The position numbers and the translations under genes are program-made. Below are positions 25,752-35,822 of a DNA stretch of 64,000 bases, piece after piece. Origin of the DNA: Microbacterium cremeum (GTDB lineage: Bacteria; Actinomycetota; Actinomycetes; Actinomycetales; Microbacteriaceae); NCBI RefSeq assembly GCF_015277855.1, contig NZ_CP063812.1:1922001-1986000 (forward strand), read 5' to 3'. Numbering within the stretch: position 1 is the stretch's first letter; each line of letters starts with the position of its first letter. Under the pieces are notes generated by a model, which was not told the DNA's origin, did not search any database, and saw only the letters and a list, made by a program, of their open reading frames with translations.

Positions 25752-26273
25752 ATGGCGATCAACGACTGGTGGCGTGCCCACCCGGAGGAGCGCTACTGGA
25801 TGATCGCGCCGTCGCGCGGGGTCGTCGGCGATGCGCTCTCGGCTCCCAAGGCCGGTGAGGACCGTCGCTTCGAGTGGTCGCACGAGCTCGTGGGGTACAC
25901 CGAGCCCGGCGACACGCTGTTCGTGTGGGACCGGACGCTGCCGGTTCCGGGGATCGCGGCGTGGGGGCGGGTGCTCGGTCCCCTCGGCGAGCAGTCCCGC
26001 GACCGCCGCGGCGAAGACCTCCCGCACTGGCGGATGCCGATCAGCGACACCCTGCGCCTCGCGACGCCGATCACCCTGCCCAGCCTGCGTCGCGTCGGCG
26101 GCGAGATCGTGGCGGTCCGGGAGCGCGTCGAGCAGCTCACGGACGGTCCCGTCTACTTCCCGTTCATCGGCTCTGCCGAGACCCTTGCCCCCGCACCCGC
26201 CTACCTGACGAAGGTGCCGCGCGACCTCGTCGCCCTGCTGTCGTCGCGCTTCGGCTTCGAGTTCGCGCTGTAG
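25752..26273 (+). CDS. Small protein with EVE/PUA-like features
   Basis: The 173-residue protein begins AINDWWRAHPEERYWMIAPSRG and continues with GDTLFVWDRTLPVPGIAAWGRVLG. That strand order (aromatic start, a middle GDxxF strand, then PGIxAxGxV) recalls EVE domains, which bind modified bases in DNA or RNA. The match is weak and I do not know the family for certain. It is a single gene between pdxT and yebC, with its own promoter-like box. Confidence 0.6.
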   Translation: MAINDWWRAHPEERYWMIAPSRGVVGDALSAPKAGEDRRFEWSHELVGYTEPGDTLFVWDRTLPVPGIAAWGRVLGPLGEQSRDRRGEDLPHWRMPISDTLRLATPITLPSLRRVGGEIVAVRERVEQLTDGPVYFPFIGSAETLAPAPAYLTKVPRDLVALLSSRFGFEFAL

Positions 26274-26326
26274 CGGGCGCGCGGGCGTCCGTCGCCGCCC
26301 GCGCGGGCACACCGCGGCATCGGGCC

Positions 26327-26332
26327 TAGAAT
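26327..26332 (+). promoter_or_regulatory. Candidate -10 box of yebC
   Basis: TAGAAT lies 78 bp before the yebC ATG, which has AGGAGG three bases upstream. This is a leadered transcript, unlike its neighbours. Confidence 0.4.
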
Positions 26333-26410
26333 GGTCTGTCGGACGGGCGGGACGCCGACGCGCGCAGCCGTCACCTGCCCCGCCGCCGACGAGCGCGATT
26401 CAGGAGGACC

Positions 26411-27172
26411 ATGTCCGGGCATTCCAAGTGGGCGACGACCAAGCACAAGAAGGCCGTCATCGACGCGCGCCGTGCGAAGTCGTGGGCCAAGCTCATCAAG
26501 AACATCGAGGTCGCCGCGAAGCTCGGCGGACCCGACCTCCAGGGCAACCCGACGCTGTTCGACGCCGTGCTCAAGGCGAAGAAGACGTCCGTCCCCAAAG
26601 ACAACATCGATCGTGCGATCAAGCGCGGCGCGGGCATCGGCGGCGAGTCGGTCGAGTACTCGTCGATCATGTACGAGGGCTACGGGCCCAACGGCGTCGC
26701 CCTCATGATCGAGTGCCTCACCGACAACAAGAACCGCGCGGCCGCTGAGGTGCGTACGGCACTGACGCGCAACGGCGGCACGCTCGCCGATCCGGGCAGC
26801 GTCGCCTACAACTTCACTCGGAAGGGCGTCATCGTGGTGGGCGGCGAAGACACCACCGAGGACGACGTCATGCTCGCCGTGCTCGAGGCCGGTGCCGAAG
26901 AGGTCGAGCCGCACGCGCAGGGCTTCGAGGTGATCACCGAGGCGAGCGACCTCGTCACGGTCCGCACCGCCCTCCAGGACGCCGGGATCGACTACGAGTC
27001 GGCCGACGTCGAGTTCGTCCCGAACCTCAAGGTCGAGATCGACGCCGACACGGCGCGCAAGATCTTCCGCCTGATCGACGCGCTCGAAGACAGCGACGAC
27101 GTGCAGAGCGTCTACAGCAACTTCGACCTCACCCCCGAGGTGCAGGCCGAGCTCGAGAACGACGAGGACTGA
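26411..27172 (+). CDS. yebC: YebC/PmpR family protein
   Basis: The 253-residue protein opens with the invariant [15 protein letters not shown] and contains [40 protein letters not shown] and the C-terminal QSVYSNFDL. Members are annotated as transcription regulators; some also relieve ribosome stalling at proline stretches. Its place ahead of ruvCAB is conserved in bacteria. A strong AGGAGG precedes the ATG. Confidence 0.95.
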   Translation: MSGHSKWATTKHKKAVIDARRAKSWAKLIKNIEVAAKLGGPDLQGNPTLFDAVLKAKKTSVPKDNIDRAIKRGAGIGGESVEYSSIMYEGYGPNGVALMIECLTDNKNRAAAEVRTALTRNGGTLADPGSVAYNFTRKGVIVVGGEDTTEDDVMLAVLEAGAEEVEPHAQGFEVITEASDLVTVRTALQDAGIDYESADVEFVPNLKVEIDADTARKIFRLIDALEDSDDVQSVYSNFDLTPEVQAELENDED

Positions 27173-27187
27173 GCGCGCGCAGAACGA

Positions 27188-27227
27188 ACGGATGCCCCGG
27201 CCGGGCGCGCCTGGCCGGGGCATCCGT
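27188..27227 (+). terminator. Long perfect hairpin between yebC and ruvC
   Basis: ACGGATGCCCCGGCC and GGCCGGGGCATCCGT form a 15-bp perfect stem with a 10-nt loop, starting 16 nt after the yebC stop. There is no T-run. It probably separates yebC from the ruvC transcript. Confidence 0.65.
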
Positions 27228-27237
27228 CGTCCTCGCC

Positions 27238-27243
27238 TAGCGT
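27238..27243 (+). promoter_or_regulatory. Candidate -10 box of ruvC (leaderless)
   Basis: TAGCGT lies six bases before the GTG at 27250, just past the hairpin. Confidence 0.4.
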
Positions 27244-27249
27244 GGGGGA

Positions 27250-27825
27250 GTGGCTTCCGCAATGACTCGTGCGCCCCTGCGGGTCCTCGGGATCGACCCG
27301 GGGCTCACCCGGTGCGGCGTCGGCATCGTCGACGTGGCGCCGGACCGTTCCGCCGTGCTGGTGCACGTCGGCGTCGTCCGCTCCGATACGGACGCGCCGA
27401 TCGAGGCGCGGCTCGCGGTGATCGCGGCAGGACTGCGCGCCGTGCTCGACGAGCACCGGCCCGATGTCGTCGCGGTCGAGCGCGTGTTCGCGCAGCACAA
27501 CCGTCAGACCGTGATGGGCACGGCGCAGGCCAGCGGCATCGCACTGCTGGTCGCGGGGGAGCGCGGGCTCGCGGCGGCCACGCACACGCCGTCCGAGGTC
27601 AAGGCCGCCGTGACCGGGTACGGCAACGCCGACAAGCGCCAGGTGCAGACCATGGTGGCGCGCGTGCTGCGGCTGGACGAGCTTCCCAAGCCCGCCGACG
27701 CCGCGGATGCACTCGCGCTCGCCCTCTGTCACGCGTGGCGGGGAGCTCCCTCGGTCCCCGCTGCCGGCCCGCTCACTCCGGCGCAGCGCGCGTGGGCGGA
27801 CGCCGAGCGCCTGGCGCGCCGGTGA
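27250..27825 (+). CDS. ruvC: Holliday-junction resolvase RuvC
   Basis: This is a 191-residue RNase H-fold nuclease that cuts Holliday junctions symmetrically with RuvAB. The acidic residues are visible: Asp in [12 protein letters not shown], Glu in [10 protein letters not shown] and the pair in [16 protein letters not shown] 27250 is supported by the -10 box; an internal ATG four codons later is possible. It is first in the ruvC-ruvA-ruvB group. Confidence 0.95.
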   Translation: MASAMTRAPLRVLGIDPGLTRCGVGIVDVAPDRSAVLVHVGVVRSDTDAPIEARLAVIAAGLRAVLDEHRPDVVAVERVFAQHNRQTVMGTAQASGIALLVAGERGLAAATHTPSEVKAAVTGYGNADKRQVQTMVARVLRLDELPKPADAADALALALCHAWRGAPSVPAAGPLTPAQRAWADAERLARR

Positions 27826-27881
27826 TCGCGGCGCACGCCGGCGCTTCGCGTGTCGCTCGAACAAACGTCCGAACCGCCGCG

Positions 27882-27887
27882 TAGGCT
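27882..27887 (+). promoter_or_regulatory. Candidate -10 box of ruvA (leaderless)
   Basis: TAGGCT is followed by six bases and the ATG of ruvA, so ruvAB may have its own promoter apart from ruvC. Confidence 0.4.
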
Positions 27888-27893
27888 CGAGCC

Positions 27894-28520
27894 ATGATCT
27901 CGTCAGTCCGCGGCACGGTCGTGCACGTCGATGCCGATTCCGTCGTCGTCGAGGTGGGAGGAGTCGGGCTGCACGTCGCGGTCACGCCCCAGGTGGCGCG
28001 CGCCGCGCACGTCGGCGACACGCTCCTGCTGCACACCAGTCTCATCGTCCGCGAGGACGCGCTGTCGCTGTTCGGCTTCGAGAGCCGCGAAGAGCTCACC
28101 GTGTTCACGCAGCTCCTGGGCGTGACGGGGGTCGGCCCGAAGTCCGCACTCGGCGTGCTCGCGACGCTCACGGTCCCGCAGATCGCCGACGCCGTGGCCG
28201 CCGACGACGACGCCCCGTTCCGCCGCGTGTCGGGCATCGGTCCCAAGACGGCGAAGCTCATCGTGGTTCAGCTGGCCGGCAAGATCGCGGCGTCGCGTCC
28301 TGCCGGCGCGGCGCGGACGGATGCCTCGGCCACCGCGGCCGTGCCCGCCCAGGTCGTGCAGGCGCTGGTCGGCCTCGGCTGGTCCGAACGCACGGCGGCC
28401 GAAGCCGTGGAGGCGGTCGCGAACGACGCCGCCGACCCCGATCGCGCCTCGGTCCCCGCGCTGCTTCGCCTCACGCTGGCCGCTCTCGGCCCCGCCCGGA
28501 AGGAGCCCGTGAGTGGTTGA
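27894..28520 (+). CDS. ruvA: Holliday-junction DNA helicase subunit RuvA
   Basis: The 208-residue tetramer-forming protein binds the four-way junction and loads RuvB. Domain order is the N-terminal OB fold ([20 protein letters not shown]), two helix-hairpin-helix motifs ([13 protein letters not shown] and [11 protein letters not shown]), an Ala-rich linker, then the RuvB-contacting C-terminal three-helix domain (about 150-208). Its end overlaps the ruvB start by 8 nt. Confidence 0.95.
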   Translation: MISSVRGTVVHVDADSVVVEVGGVGLHVAVTPQVARAAHVGDTLLLHTSLIVREDALSLFGFESREELTVFTQLLGVTGVGPKSALGVLATLTVPQIADAVAADDDAPFRRVSGIGPKTAKLIVVQLAGKIAASRPAGAARTDASATAAVPAQVVQALVGLGWSERTAAEAVEAVANDAADPDRASVPALLRLTLAALGPARKEPVSG

Positions 28521-29541
28521 CGTGCGCGAGACGGGGGAGCCCGTCGACGAGACGGAGCTCGCGATCGAGGGGGCATTGCGTCCGGCATCGCTCGCGGAGT
28601 TCGTCGGGCAGCAGAAGGTGCGGGGGCAGATGCAGCTCCTGCTCGATGCGGCCCGCATCCAGCAGCGCCCCGCCGACCACATCCTCCTGTCAGGCCCTCC
28701 GGGGCTGGGAAAGACGACTCTCGCCATGATCGTGGCGCACGAGAGCAGCCGGCCACTGCGGCTGTCGAGCGGTCCTGCCATCCAGCACGCGGGTGACCTC
28801 GCAGCGCTCCTGTCGAGCCTCACGCCGGGCGAGGTGCTCTTCATCGACGAGGTGCACCGCATGGCGCGCTCGGCCGAAGAGATGCTGTATCTCGCGATGG
28901 AGGACTTCCGCATCGACATCATGGTCGGCAAGGGTGCGGGCGCCACGAGCATCCCGCTCGACCTGGCACCGTTCACACTCGTGGGCGCCACGACACGATC
29001 CGGTCTCCTGCCCAACCCGCTGCGCGACCGGTTCGGCTTCACCGCGCATCTCGAGTTCTACGAGCCGCACGAGCTCGAGCGCGTCATCGAGCGATCCGCC
29101 GCCATGCTGGGCGTGACCGTCCCGCCCGGGCCGCGCGCCGAGATCGCCCGCCGTTCCCGCGGCACCCCCCGTATCGCGAACCGGCTGCTGCGCCGCGTGC
29201 GCGACTACAGCATCGTGCACGGCAACGGGCGCGCGGCCGACGCCGACATCGTCCACGCCGCCCTCGACCTCTACGACGTCGACGCGATCGGGCTCGACCG
29301 GCTCGACCGCGCGGTGCTCGACGCGCTGGTGAGACGGTTCCAGGGCGGCCCGGTGGGCCTGAGCACGCTCGCGGTGGCCGTCGGCGAAGAGCCCGACACC
29401 ATCGAGTCGGTCGTGGAGCCGTACCTCGTGCGCATAGGCTTCATGGGGCGCACGCCGCGAGGCCGCGTCGCCACGCCCGACGCGTACGCGCACCTGGGCG
29501 TGCCGGCGGTCGACTCGGTGCTCGGATTCGATGACCTATAA
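28513..29541 (+). CDS. ruvB: Holliday-junction branch-migration ATPase RuvB
   Basis: This is a 342-residue AAA+ motor that drives branch migration with RuvA. Walker A is GPPGLGKT near 57, Walker [10 protein letters not shown] near 108, sensor 1 GATTRSG, the arginine-finger region RDRFGF, and a winged-helix C-terminus ([18 protein letters not shown]). The GTG start overlaps the ruvA stop. A perfect TATAAT for the next operon overlaps its own stop codon. Confidence 0.96.
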   Translation: MVDVRETGEPVDETELAIEGALRPASLAEFVGQQKVRGQMQLLLDAARIQQRPADHILLSGPPGLGKTTLAMIVAHESSRPLRLSSGPAIQHAGDLAALLSSLTPGEVLFIDEVHRMARSAEEMLYLAMEDFRIDIMVGKGAGATSIPLDLAPFTLVGATTRSGLLPNPLRDRFGFTAHLEFYEPHELERVIERSAAMLGVTVPPGPRAEIARRSRGTPRIANRLLRRVRDYSIVHGNGRAADADIVHAALDLYDVDAIGLDRLDRAVLDALVRRFQGGPVGLSTLAVAVGEEPDTIESVVEPYLVRIGFMGRTPRGRVATPDAYAHLGVPAVDSVLGFDDL

Positions 29542-29542
29542 T
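29537..29542 (+). promoter_or_regulatory. Consensus -10 (TATAAT) for the yajC-secDF operon
   Basis: An exact TATAAT overlaps the ruvB stop codon (TAA), with no clear -35 upstream. It would give a leader of about 75 nt to the yajC ATG. It is the only perfect -10 consensus I noted at a gene border in this window. Confidence 0.55.
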
Positions 29543-29624
29543 CACTGGAGGCTTTCGCCCACCCTCCTCCTGCAAGGCAGCGCCGCCCCGGCGCGTGCCT
29601 GACCCGAAAGGTGCTCTCACCTCC

Positions 29625-30083
29625 ATGGACTTCGCCTCGTTCTTGAGCAATTACGGCCTCATCCTCCTGCTGGTCGTGCTCCTCGTGTTCATGTTCTGGA
29701 GCTCCCGCCGCAGGATGCAGAAGCAGAAGCTCGAGCAGGAGCAGAAGGCACGTCAGACCGTCCCCGGCGCCGAGGTGCTGCTGCAGGGCGGTCTCTACGG
29801 CACGATCGTGTCGTACGACCCCGACAACCTCGACCAGCCCGCCATCGTCGAACTCGCGCCGGGCGTCGAGATCAAGGTCCACAGCCAGGCGATCCTGCGC
29901 ATCGTGAGCCCCACCGAGGGCGCCGTCAGCGAAGACGACTACCTCGCCGCGGAGGAGAGCCACGCCGAGTACGCCGAGGGGGTCGCCAGCGGCGACATCT
30001 CGTCGATCAGCGACGACCAGCACGCGGGCAAGACCGACGAGGCGGAGCCCGACGCCGATTCCGGCACCAAGCCGCGAGACTGA
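29625..30083 (+). CDS. yajC: Sec translocase accessory subunit YajC
   Basis: The 152-residue protein has one membrane helix (GLILLLVVLLVFMFW, residues about 10-25), a basic RRRMQKQKLEQEQKA stretch, and the YajC domain core PGAEVLLQGGLYGTIVS. A 60-residue acidic tail follows and lacks similarity. It sits in the inner membrane with SecD and SecF. ATG 29625 matches the family start; a GTG ten codons earlier (29595) is possible. Confidence 0.92.
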   Translation: MDFASFLSNYGLILLLVVLLVFMFWSSRRRMQKQKLEQEQKARQTVPGAEVLLQGGLYGTIVSYDPDNLDQPAIVELAPGVEIKVHSQAILRIVSPTEGAVSEDDYLAAEESHAEYAEGVASGDISSISDDQHAGKTDEAEPDADSGTKPRD

Positions 30084-30127
30084 CCGTCTGACCGACTGCC
30101 CACCGGGCAACTCCAGAAAGCGAAGAC

Positions 30128-31882
30128 GTGGCGACATCCACTCCCGTCCGGCATGCGTGGCGCGCGCTCACCGGCCTCCTCGCCGTCACCGCCGTCCTCT
30201 TCGGCATCAACGGCCTCGGCGTCTACGTGTTCAACCAGAGCTCGTGGGTTCCCGAACTGGCCCTCGACCTGCAGGGCGGCACGCAGATCGTGCTCGAGGC
30301 GCAGACCGAGGACGGGGCCGACCCGTCGACGGAGCAGATGGAGCAGGCGGTCACGATCATCCGCCAGCGCGTCGACGCGTCCGGTGTCGGCGAGGCCGAC
30401 GTCACGACGCAGGCCGGCAACCAGATCGTCGTCCAGATCCCCGGCCAGGCAGACGAAGAGACCCGCAACCGCATCGAGGCCTCCGCGCAGCTCCAGCTTC
30501 GCGCCGTCCTGGTGGCCGGCGCCCCGGCGAACACGTTCGTCGGCGAGGACGGCACCGCGACTCCGTATCCGACGCCCGACCCGACCCTCAACGCGACCCC
30601 CACCGTGTCGCCGACGAACGCCAGCGACCTGGCGTGGGTCACCGAGAAGCTGCAGGCCGAGTTCCTCGCCTACGACTGCGCGAACCCCGCCAATGACCCG
30701 GCGAACGCTCCGGCCGACGAGCCGCTCATCACGTGCGAGGCCGACGGCTCCGTCAAGTACATCCTCGGCCCGGTCGAGCTCGACGGGTCGTCGATCGACG
30801 ACGCCACGTTCGGGCTCCAGACCACCAACAACCAGTGGGCCGTCAACCTCGACTTCGACGACGAGGGCACCCAGACCTTCGGCGAGATCAGCAAGCGCCT
30901 GTTCGGCGCCCAGCCGCCGCTGAACCAGTTCGCGTTCGTGCTCGACGGCTACGTGCTCTCGGCACCGTCGATGAACGGCCTGATCCTCGACGGCAAGCCC
31001 AGCATCACCGGCAGCTTCACGCAGGAGACGTCGAAGGTGCTCGCCGACCAGCTCAAGTACGGCGCGCTGCCGCTGAGCTTCACGGTCGAGAGCTCCAACT
31101 CGATCTCGGCGACGCTGGGTTCGCAGCAGCTTCAGATCGGACTCATCGCGGGCCTCATCGGCCTCGCGCTCGTCGCTCTGTACTCGCTGATCGTGTACCG
31201 CGCGCTGGGCTTCATCATCATCGCGTCGCTCGCCGTGATGGCCGTGCTCACGTATGTCACGCTCTGCATCCTCGCGTGGCGCATGGGCTTCCGCCTCTCG
31301 CTCGCGGGTGTCGCCGGCCTGATCGTCACGATCGGCTTCACGGCGGACTCGTTCATCGTGTACTTCGAGCGCATCCGCGACGAGCTGCGCGACGGCAAGA
31401 CCATCACGAGCGCGGTCGAGGACGGCTGGGGCCGCGCGAAGCGGACGATATACATCTCGAAGTCGATCAACATCCTGGCCGCCGTCGTGCTGTACATCCT
31501 GGCCGACTCCACGGTCAAGGGATTCGCCTTCACCCTGGGACTCACGACCGCGATCGACGTCCTGATCTTCATCCTCTTCACGCACCCGGTGCTTCAGCTG
31601 CTGGCACGCACGCGGTTCTTCGGCTCGGGCCACCCGCTGTCGGGGCTCGACCCGACAGCGCTCGGGGCGGTCTACCGCGGTCGTGCGCAATTCCGCGCGC
31701 CCGTCGCCGCGACCGCGACCAGCGCAGCAGGGCGCCGTGCGGCGAAGTCGCGCGGCGAGGCGGCGCGCCGTCAGACCATCGCCGAGCGCAAGCAGGCCGA
31801 GCTCGCCGCGGCGGCGACCGGTGACGGCTCCAAGCAGACTTCGGCGAAACAGCCCGCGACCGTCAAGGAGGGAGACGACTGA
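30128..31882 (+). CDS. secD: Protein-export membrane protein SecD
   Basis: The 584-residue protein drives late steps of Sec export with the proton gradient. TM1 is near 15-35; the P1 ectodomain contains LDLQGGTQIVLEA and QRVDASGVGEADV, and TM2-TM6 follow from about 335. The ectodomain has a Thr/Pro insert (about 140-165). After the last helix (near 500) there is an 80-residue Ala/Lys/Arg-rich cytoplasmic tail, common in actinobacteria. The GTG start has a GAAG site. The stop overlaps the secF ATG by one base. Confidence 0.94.
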   Translation: MATSTPVRHAWRALTGLLAVTAVLFGINGLGVYVFNQSSWVPELALDLQGGTQIVLEAQTEDGADPSTEQMEQAVTIIRQRVDASGVGEADVTTQAGNQIVVQIPGQADEETRNRIEASAQLQLRAVLVAGAPANTFVGEDGTATPYPTPDPTLNATPTVSPTNASDLAWVTEKLQAEFLAYDCANPANDPANAPADEPLITCEADGSVKYILGPVELDGSSIDDATFGLQTTNNQWAVNLDFDDEGTQTFGEISKRLFGAQPPLNQFAFVLDGYVLSAPSMNGLILDGKPSITGSFTQETSKVLADQLKYGALPLSFTVESSNSISATLGSQQLQIGLIAGLIGLALVALYSLIVYRALGFIIIASLAVMAVLTYVTLCILAWRMGFRLSLAGVAGLIVTIGFTADSFIVYFERIRDELRDGKTITSAVEDGWGRAKRTIYISKSINILAAVVLYILADSTVKGFAFTLGLTTAIDVLIFILFTHPVLQLLARTRFFGSGHPLSGLDPTALGAVYRGRAQFRAPVAATATSAAGRRAAKSRGEAARRQTIAERKQAELAAAATGDGSKQTSAKQPATVKEGDD

Positions 31883-32871
31883 TGCGCTCCATGAGCCAGC
31901 TCGGTAACGACCTCTACACCGGCAAGACCTCCTTCCCGTTCATCGGGCGCCGTCGGCTGTGGTTCCTCATCGCGGCGATCCTCGTGGTCGGCTCGGCCCT
32001 GGTGCCGCTGTTCCGTCCGATCCAGTTCTCGATCGAGTTCACGGGGGGCTCGCAGTTCACGGTGAACGGGGTGCCCTCGCCCGACCAGCTGCTGGCGACC
32101 GAGGCGGTGCAGTCCGTCGTGCCCGATGCGACGACCAAGGTCGTGACGATCGGCGAGGACGCCGTGCGCGTGCAGACCGACGAGATGACGGATGCCGACA
32201 GCCGCGAGGTGTCGGCTGCCCTGGCCGAAGCCTACGACGTCCCCGAGAGCGAAGTCAGCTACACGTTCATCGGCCCCAGCTGGGGCGCCGACGTCACCCG
32301 CACCTCGCTGTGGGGGCTCGCGATCTTCCTCGCCCTCACCTTCCTGATCCTCGCCCTGTACTTCCGCACCTGGAAGATGTCGGTGTCGGCGATCATCGGC
32401 CTCGTGGATGTGCTCGTCATCACGATCGGCGTGTACGCCCTGTTCGGGTTCGAGATCTCGCCGGCCGCCGTCATCGGCTTCCTCACGATCCTGTCGTACG
32501 CGCTGTACGACACGACCGTCGTCTTCGACAAGATCCGTGAGAATACGAGCGAGGACGGAGAAGTCTCGGGTCGCACGTTCGGCGAGTCCGTGAACCTGGC
32601 CGTGAACCAGACGCTCGTGCGCTCGATCAACACGACGGTCGTGGCGGTCCTGCCGACCGGCGCCATCCTGTTCATCGGTCTCGTCTGGGTCGGCGCCCAG
32701 ACCCTCACCGACCTCTCGCTCGCGATCTTCGTCGGCACGATCGTCGCCGCGTACTCCACGATCTTCGTCGCGGCGCCGCTGTACTCGCTGCTGCGCGAGA
32801 ACGAGCCCGCGATCAAGGCGCGCGACGAGCGGGTGCTGGCCGCTCGCGAGCTGGCCGGCGTCCCCGCCTGA
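31882..32871 (+). CDS. secF: Protein-export membrane protein SecF
   Basis: The 329-residue partner of SecD has six predicted membrane helices: TM1 near 22-42, the short ectodomain with SIEFTGGSQFTV, then a C-terminal bundle including ALYDTTVVFDKIREN and LVRSINTTVVAVLPTGAILF. It starts TGATG-coupled to secD. No terminator separates it from rel, but a TAGGAT box lies in the gap. Confidence 0.95.
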   Translation: MRSMSQLGNDLYTGKTSFPFIGRRRLWFLIAAILVVGSALVPLFRPIQFSIEFTGGSQFTVNGVPSPDQLLATEAVQSVVPDATTKVVTIGEDAVRVQTDEMTDADSREVSAALAEAYDVPESEVSYTFIGPSWGADVTRTSLWGLAIFLALTFLILALYFRTWKMSVSAIIGLVDVLVITIGVYALFGFEISPAAVIGFLTILSYALYDTTVVFDKIRENTSEDGEVSGRTFGESVNLAVNQTLVRSINTTVVAVLPTGAILFIGLVWVGAQTLTDLSLAIFVGTIVAAYSTIFVAAPLYSLLRENEPAIKARDERVLAARELAGVPA

Positions 32872-32903
32872 TCGCCGCCGACGAGGGCCTGCGTCCGCGG
32901 GCG

Positions 32904-32909
32904 TAGGAT
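32904..32909 (+). promoter_or_regulatory. Candidate -10 box of rel
   Basis: TAGGAT lies 31 bp before the GTG at 32940. A GGAGGGGAGGG site follows between them, so the leader carries a ribosome-binding site. Confidence 0.4.
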
Positions 32910-32939
32910 TGTGAGGTCCGGCGGAGGGGAGGGATTCGT

Positions 32940-35189
32940 GTGACCGAGACCGTCCCGCCCGCCCAGACGTCGTCGCTGCGACGCCTCGTACCGCGCATCT
33001 TCTCCCGCTCCGCGCGTCGCGACGATGTCGAGCAGCTCCTGCGCACGGTGCGCACGCATCATCCCAAGGGCGATCTGTCGATCATCGAGCGGGCCTACTC
33101 CGTCGCAGAGCAGGCGCACGCCGGGCAGGCGCGCCAGAGCGGTGAGCCATACATCACCCATCCGCTCGCGGTCGCGCAGATCCTCGCCGATCTGGGCCTC
33201 GGACCCCGGGCGATCGCCGCGGCCCTGCTGCACGACACCGTCGAAGACACCGAGTACTCGCTCGACACCCTGACCGCCGAGTTCGGCGACGAGGTCGCGA
33301 TGCTCGTCGACGGCGTCACCAAGCTCGACAAGGTCAAGTACGGCGAGAGCGCCCAGGCCGAGACGGTCCGCAAGATGATCGTGGCGATGTCGCGCGACAT
33401 CCGCGTCCTGCTGATCAAGCTCGCCGACCGCCTCCACAACGCGCGAACGTGGGGATTCGTGCCGCCTGAGAAGGCGCGCAAGAAGGCCACCGAAACGCTC
33501 GAGATCTACGCGCCGCTGGCCCACCGGCTGGGCATCCAGGCGATCAAGTCCGAACTCGAGGACCTTTCCTTCGCGGTCCTGCACCCGAAGCTGTACGCCG
33601 AGATCGACAGCCTCGTCAAACAGCGCACGCCGCAGCGCGAGCAGTACGTGCAGAACGTCATCGAGGCGGTGGACACCGACCTGCGCGAGCTCCGGATCCG
33701 CGGACGCGTCATGGGCCGTCCCAAGCAGCTGTACTCGGTCTACCAGAAGATGATCGTGCGCGGGCGCGAGTTCGACGACATCTACGACCTCATCGGCATC
33801 CGCATCCTCGTCGGGAGCGTGCGCGACTGCTACGCCGTGCTGGGCGCGATCCACGCGCGCTGGACCCCGCTGCCCGGTCGCTTCAAGGACTACATCGCGA
33901 CCCCCAAGTTCAACCTCTACCAGTCGCTGCACACCACGGTCATCGGGCCCGGCGGCCGCACCGTCGAGATCCAGATCCGCACGCACGAGATGCACCAGCA
34001 GGCGGAGTACGGCGTCGCGGCGCACTGGAAGTACAAAGAGCAGATGAACGGCGGCAAAGCCGACCCCAAGTCCGTCGACACGGACCTGGCCTGGCTCGCC
34101 CACATCTCGGACTGGCAGGCCGAGACCGCCGACCCCGGCGAGTTCCTCGACTCGCTGCGCTTCGAGATCGGCGCGAAGGAGGTCTACGTCTTCACGCCGA
34201 AGGGCCGCGTGATCGGGCTTCCCGCCGGTGCGACCCCGGTCGACTTCGCCTACGCCGTGCACACCGAGGTCGGCCACCGCACGATGGGGGCGAAGGTCAA
34301 CGGGCGCCTGGTGCCCCTCGAGTCCGAGCTCAAGAGCGGTGACGTCGTCGAGGTGTTCACGTCGAAGAACCCCGACGCCGGTCCGAGCCAGGACTGGCTC
34401 GGGTTCGTCAAGAGCACCCGTGCGCGCAACAAGATCCGCGGCTGGTTCACCAAGGAGCGGCGCGAGGAGGCGATCGAGCAGGGCAAGGAGTCCATCGCCC
34501 GCGCGATGCGACGGCAGAACCTGCCGCTGCAGCGCCTGATGAGCCAGGACTCGTTCTCGGAGGTCGCGCATCAGCTGCGGTACGAGGACGTGTCAGCGCT
34601 TTACGCCGCCGTCGGCGAGGGCCATGTCTCGACGCAGTCCGTCATCGAGAAGGTGACGGCGCTCGTCGCCGCGAACGACACCGCGACAGGCCCCATCGAC
34701 CTTCCGGCGCTCGGCCGGGCGCGCGCGCCGCGGGGCGGCGACTCGGGCATCCTGGTGCGCGGCGCCCCCGACATTCTGGTCAAGCTCGCGAAGTGCTGCA
34801 CGCCGGTTCCGGGCGATCAGATCGTCGGCTTCGTGACCCGGGGCAGCGGTGTGTCGGTGCACCGCACCGACTGCACGAACGTCAAGTCGCTCATGAACGA
34901 TCAGGAGCGCCTCATCGAGGTCGAGTGGGCCCCGACGACCAAGAGCGTGTTCCTCGTGCAGATCCAGGTCGAGGCGCTCGACCGCTCCGGACTGCTCAGC
35001 GACGTCACCCGCGTGCTCAGCGAGCACCACGTGAACATCCTGTCGGCGACCGTGTCGACCTCGAACGACCGTCTCGCGATCAGCCGGTTCGTCTTCGAGA
35101 TGGGCGACATCGTGCACCTCGATCGCGTTCTCAACGCCGTGCGTCGCATCGACGCGGTCTACGACGTGTACCGCGTGACCTCCTCCTGA
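32940..35189 (+). CDS. rel: Bifunctional (p)ppGpp synthetase/hydrolase (Rel/SpoT family)
   Basis: This 749-residue protein is the main stringent-response enzyme. The HD hydrolase domain (about 40-190) has [12 protein letters not shown] with the HD pair. The synthetase domain (about 230-340) has [19 protein letters not shown] and [21 protein letters not shown]. The TGS domain follows ([22 protein letters not shown]), then a helical/zinc-finger region with [10 protein letters not shown], and a C-terminal ACT domain. Both active sites look intact. It follows secF and its 3' end overlaps the convergent AbiEi-like gene by 31 bp. Confidence 0.95.
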   Translation: MTETVPPAQTSSLRRLVPRIFSRSARRDDVEQLLRTVRTHHPKGDLSIIERAYSVAEQAHAGQARQSGEPYITHPLAVAQILADLGLGPRAIAAALLHDTVEDTEYSLDTLTAEFGDEVAMLVDGVTKLDKVKYGESAQAETVRKMIVAMSRDIRVLLIKLADRLHNARTWGFVPPEKARKKATETLEIYAPLAHRLGIQAIKSELEDLSFAVLHPKLYAEIDSLVKQRTPQREQYVQNVIEAVDTDLRELRIRGRVMGRPKQLYSVYQKMIVRGREFDDIYDLIGIRILVGSVRDCYAVLGAIHARWTPLPGRFKDYIATPKFNLYQSLHTTVIGPGGRTVEIQIRTHEMHQQAEYGVAAHWKYKEQMNGGKADPKSVDTDLAWLAHISDWQAETADPGEFLDSLRFEIGAKEVYVFTPKGRVIGLPAGATPVDFAYAVHTEVGHRTMGAKVNGRLVPLESELKSGDVVEVFTSKNPDAGPSQDWLGFVKSTRARNKIRGWFTKERREEAIEQGKESIARAMRRQNLPLQRLMSQDSFSEVAHQLRYEDVSALYAAVGEGHVSTQSVIEKVTALVAANDTATGPIDLPALGRARAPRGGDSGILVRGAPDILVKLAKCCTPVPGDQIVGFVTRGSGVSVHRTDCTNVKSLMNDQERLIEVEWAPTTKSVFLVQIQVEALDRSGLLSDVTRVLSEHHVNILSATVSTSNDRLAISRFVFEMGDIVHLDRVLNAVRRIDAVYDVYRVTSS

Positions 35190-35725
35190 ACCTCGGCCGC
35201 CAGACGGCGCAGGAATGCCATCGCGGCGCGCTTGTGGGGGAGCGCGGCGCCCTCGAGCCCGGCGATCGCCGCGGCGACGGCATCCCGGTCCGCCCCCGCG
35301 AGCAGGCGTGCGGCGCGCGCATGCTCGTCGTCGTCGACACGCGAGAGGTCGGCCAGGGTCTTAGGCACCGTGGTCACGCGCACGCCGCCGATCAGCTGCA
35401 GGTCCTCCGCCGAGAGCGCACGGTCGCGATAGACGACCTGACGGTCGGGAACGACATGCAGGCGCCGCGACACCGCCCGCTGCACGGTGTGCCGCGCCGG
35501 CTGCCGGGGGAGAGCCCCGTGGATCCAGGCCGCCGTCAGGTGCGTCGCGGCCAGCGTCTCGCCGAGCACGGGAAGGAGCGATCCTGCCCGCAATGCCGGC
35601 GTCTCGACGGCGTCCGCCGGGATGTACGCGTCTCCGAGTTCGACGAGGTCGCCGTCCAGGCAGGCCGCGGTCAGCTCGGCACGCGACAGCCGGTCGCCTG
35701 CGAAGTACAGGAACGGGGAGGCCAT
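35159..35725 (-). CDS. AbiEi-type antitoxin-like protein, orphan
   Basis: The 188-residue protein has an N-terminal winged-helix-like part ([32 protein letters not shown]) and then [15 protein letters not shown] and [15 protein letters not shown], which are typical of AbiEi family antitoxins and their many orphan relatives in actinobacteria. AbiEi normally represses its own operon and neutralises the nucleotidyltransferase AbiEii; no AbiEii is present on either side. ATG 35725 is chosen over an upstream codon. Its last 31 bases overlap the end of rel on the other strand. The function is probably DNA binding and is unproven. Confidence 0.62.
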   Translation of the reverse strand: MASPFLYFAGDRLSRAELTAACLDGDLVELGDAYIPADAVETPALRAGSLLPVLGETLAATHLTAAWIHGALPRQPARHTVQRAVSRRLHVVPDRQVVYRDRALSAEDLQLIGGVRVTTVPKTLADLSRVDDDEHARAARLLAGADRDAVAAAIAGLEGAALPHKRAAMAFLRRLAAEVQEEVTRYTS

Positions 35726-35822
35726 GGGGGAAGTGTGCCCCAAAGGACGACCGCGCGGATGCCGCGACCGCGTGCCCTGTGGACAAACCCGGCCGGCACC
35801 ACCCGCGCGGCGGTCCGCGGAC

